From Pyrocephalus nanus (taxonomy: Eukaryota > Chordata > Aves > Passeriformes > Tyrannidae): a DNA stretch of 64,000 nucleotides. The notes under the pieces were generated by a model. The model saw only the letters and a list, made by a program, of their open reading frames with translations, did not search any database and was not told the DNA's origin. The translations under genes and the position numbers were made by a program. Shown piece after piece: positions 62,530 through 64,000 of this stretch (the first letter of the stretch is position 1; every line of letters begins with the position of its first letter). The stretch lies in contig CM076260.1 in the NCBI GenBank assembly GCA_038380795.1, forward strand, positions 35,188,634 through 35,252,633, read 5' to 3'.

Positions 62530-63235
62530 GTCAAAATTAAATTTTGCAATCAACCAGACCAAAATGCTTTCAGAATAACATCCAGGAGATCATTTCCCCC
62601 GAGTTCCCTATCAAGTGTTGCATACAAAATATATCTTCTAAATATATTGCTTTTTCGATGTACTGAAAGGGAGACAGTTATTAAAAATTGTGCGAGTACT
62701 CTGCTTGTAATTTCCCGGGGTGCGGGGAGAGGACGAGGGACTAGTGGTGCACTTGAGCAAAGCGGGGCTTTAGAATCACCCCCCTTTAAGGTTTGCGTGG
62801 GTAAAGCCCCTTGTCTCCGTTTTGACAATAAACAAATGTCTGTGTGTATATGCATGCAAAATAATATAAATATAATGTAGTAATATAATAACATATTATT
62901 ATATAATACATATGTATACCTAAACATACATGCTCTTACATACGTGTGTATCCATATAGGTATTCCCTATTAAATATAGACGTGCTTTGCAGTAGGGATT
63001 TTTTCACTCCATGATTTCTGTTGAAAAATGCAACTATTTCCTCTAGTGTTTTCTTCTCCATATATTATTTTACTTTTCCTCCTTTTTCTTCTTCCTTTCT
63101 CTTTCTCTCTCTCTTAGTGGAAAGTGCACAGTAAGTGTGAAATATACATCATCACCCGAGGAATTTGTCTTGAAAAGTCCTCTCAGCCCCCTGGTGTTCA
63201 AAGACTGAAGGATGGTTATTGATTATTGCACTAGA
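62530..63235. other. AT-rich spacer with TA-rich core and pyrimidine tract
   Basis: No gene recognised. A TA-rich stretch at ~62860-62930 can fold into an imperfect hairpin, and a TC-rich tract spans ~63076-63117. Confidence 0.5.
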
Positions 63236-63239
63236 TCAG

Positions 63240-63480
63240 AGCCCGCATTAAACGCCAGGGGAGCGAAATAGACCATCTGTGAGGGCCCGGCTCCCGCCCG
63301 CGGTCCCCGCCGCTCCCCGCGGCTCTCCGGGGCCGGGGCTCCGCGGCGCTGCGCCGCTCCCGCCGCGCTCCGCACCCGCGGATGGCGGGACAAGCCGTCC
63401 CCCGCGCTGCCTCGAAAAAACTCGGAGCCCGTCAGGCAGGGGCCGTGCGCGCCCGCGGAGCCCAGCGCAGAACGGTTTTC
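63240..63480. promoter_or_regulatory. Distal CpG island, 8.7 kb upstream of TBX18
   Basis: Compact CpG-dense block between AT-rich sequences, near the end of the window. No gene start is recognisable beside it. Confidence 0.6.
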
Positions 63481-63484
63481 CTGA

Positions 63485-64000
63485 CCGAGAGCTGTGCTCT
63501 CTCCAGTTCCTCTCCCGCCGTTTTTTCTCGTCCAGCAAAGCATCCGCCGTGTCCAGGAGGAGTGCAGCTGTACCGGCTGTGCTCAAGCTGGGAACAGCCG
63601 GACTGCAGAAACAGGCCTTATATATGTGTGTGTAGGTGTATATATACAAATACATACTCGCACTTCAGTTGGGTGTAAGGGGCCATGTATTTAGAACGAT
63701 GAGCTCGTGGACAGGCTTGTCAGTTCTCACCGCATTCATGCACCCTGAGATCCATGGAAAGCCTCACTGAAGGGTCAGCAGGGAATGCTGAGCTGTGGGA
63801 CAGAGGCTGAAAAACCCACTAGCAGGAGGGCACAGGAAGAGGGAGACTCAGTGCCAGGGTGTGGTGCAGGACAGGGTGAACGCCTCAGCACCCCGCTCCA
63901 AGCACCCTATTCCAGGGGACGTGAGTGCGTATGCAATGCAATGTCCTGCCTCTCTGCCCGACCATAACTGCGCAGGTGTCTGGGATTCTCCTGCGAGTGC
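63485..64000. other. Window end, no gene recognised
   Basis: Moderate GC with a TA/TG microsatellite at ~63619-63655. I see nothing coding on either strand. Confidence 0.5.

Noticed and set aside
1..64000. tRNA, rRNA, CRISPR, operons, phage or complete endogenous retrovirus
   Set aside because: No structural or sequence signature of any of these was seen; composition and introns are those of a vertebrate nuclear genome.

Overview
The window is vertebrate genomic DNA and almost certainly avian. It has spliced GT-AG exons in an AT-rich background, very low repeat density, CR1 LINEs with the characteristic CR1 3' terminus (ATTCTATGATTCTATGA-type repeats) and clusters of CpG islands. Nothing prokaryotic or viral was seen: no operons, CRISPR arrays, rRNA or recognisable tRNA genes.

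The only protein-coding gene I can support is a complete TBX18, encoding a T-box transcription factor, on the minus strand. I assembled eight coding exons by hand between 54538 (ATG) and 33786 (stop). All seven introns are GT-AG, the reading phases agree at every junction, and the product is 592 residues. It contains an N-terminal eh1-like Groucho-binding motif, a basic nuclear-localisation cluster, a full T-box DNA-binding domain spread over exons 2-7, and a long Ser/Pro/Thr/Gln-rich C-terminal region ending in the HMV tail seen in TBX18 and TBX15.

Layout. 1-33785 is the 3' side of TBX18: a gene-poor, AT-rich stretch with an old CR1 fragment (~13280-14340), three younger CR1 pieces (5481, 20341, 22940), MIR-like SINE relics, microsatellites and probably the unmapped TBX18 3' UTR just below 33786. 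33786-54538 is the TBX18 coding body, with introns 1-7 of about 0.8-6.3 kb. 54539-64000 is the 5' flank. It carries a probable GC-box/CCAAT promoter (~54955-55250) and a chain of CpG islands (56.6-57.25, 58.28-59.3, 60.93-61.1, 61.85-62.26 and 63.24-63.5 kb) separated by AT-rich stretches. This is the usual arrangement at Polycomb-regulated developmental transcription-factor loci.

The long open frames in GC-rich DNA upstream of the gene are open in several frames on both strands and lack recognisable domains, so I do not treat them as genes. I found no clearly new biological system. The observations most worth checking are the CpG-island chain, a 24-nt near-perfect palindrome at 16913-16936, an inverted pair of TEAD-like motifs just 3' of TBX18, a 129-nt A/C-only tract, and the lack of a canonical polyadenylation signal close to the stop codon.
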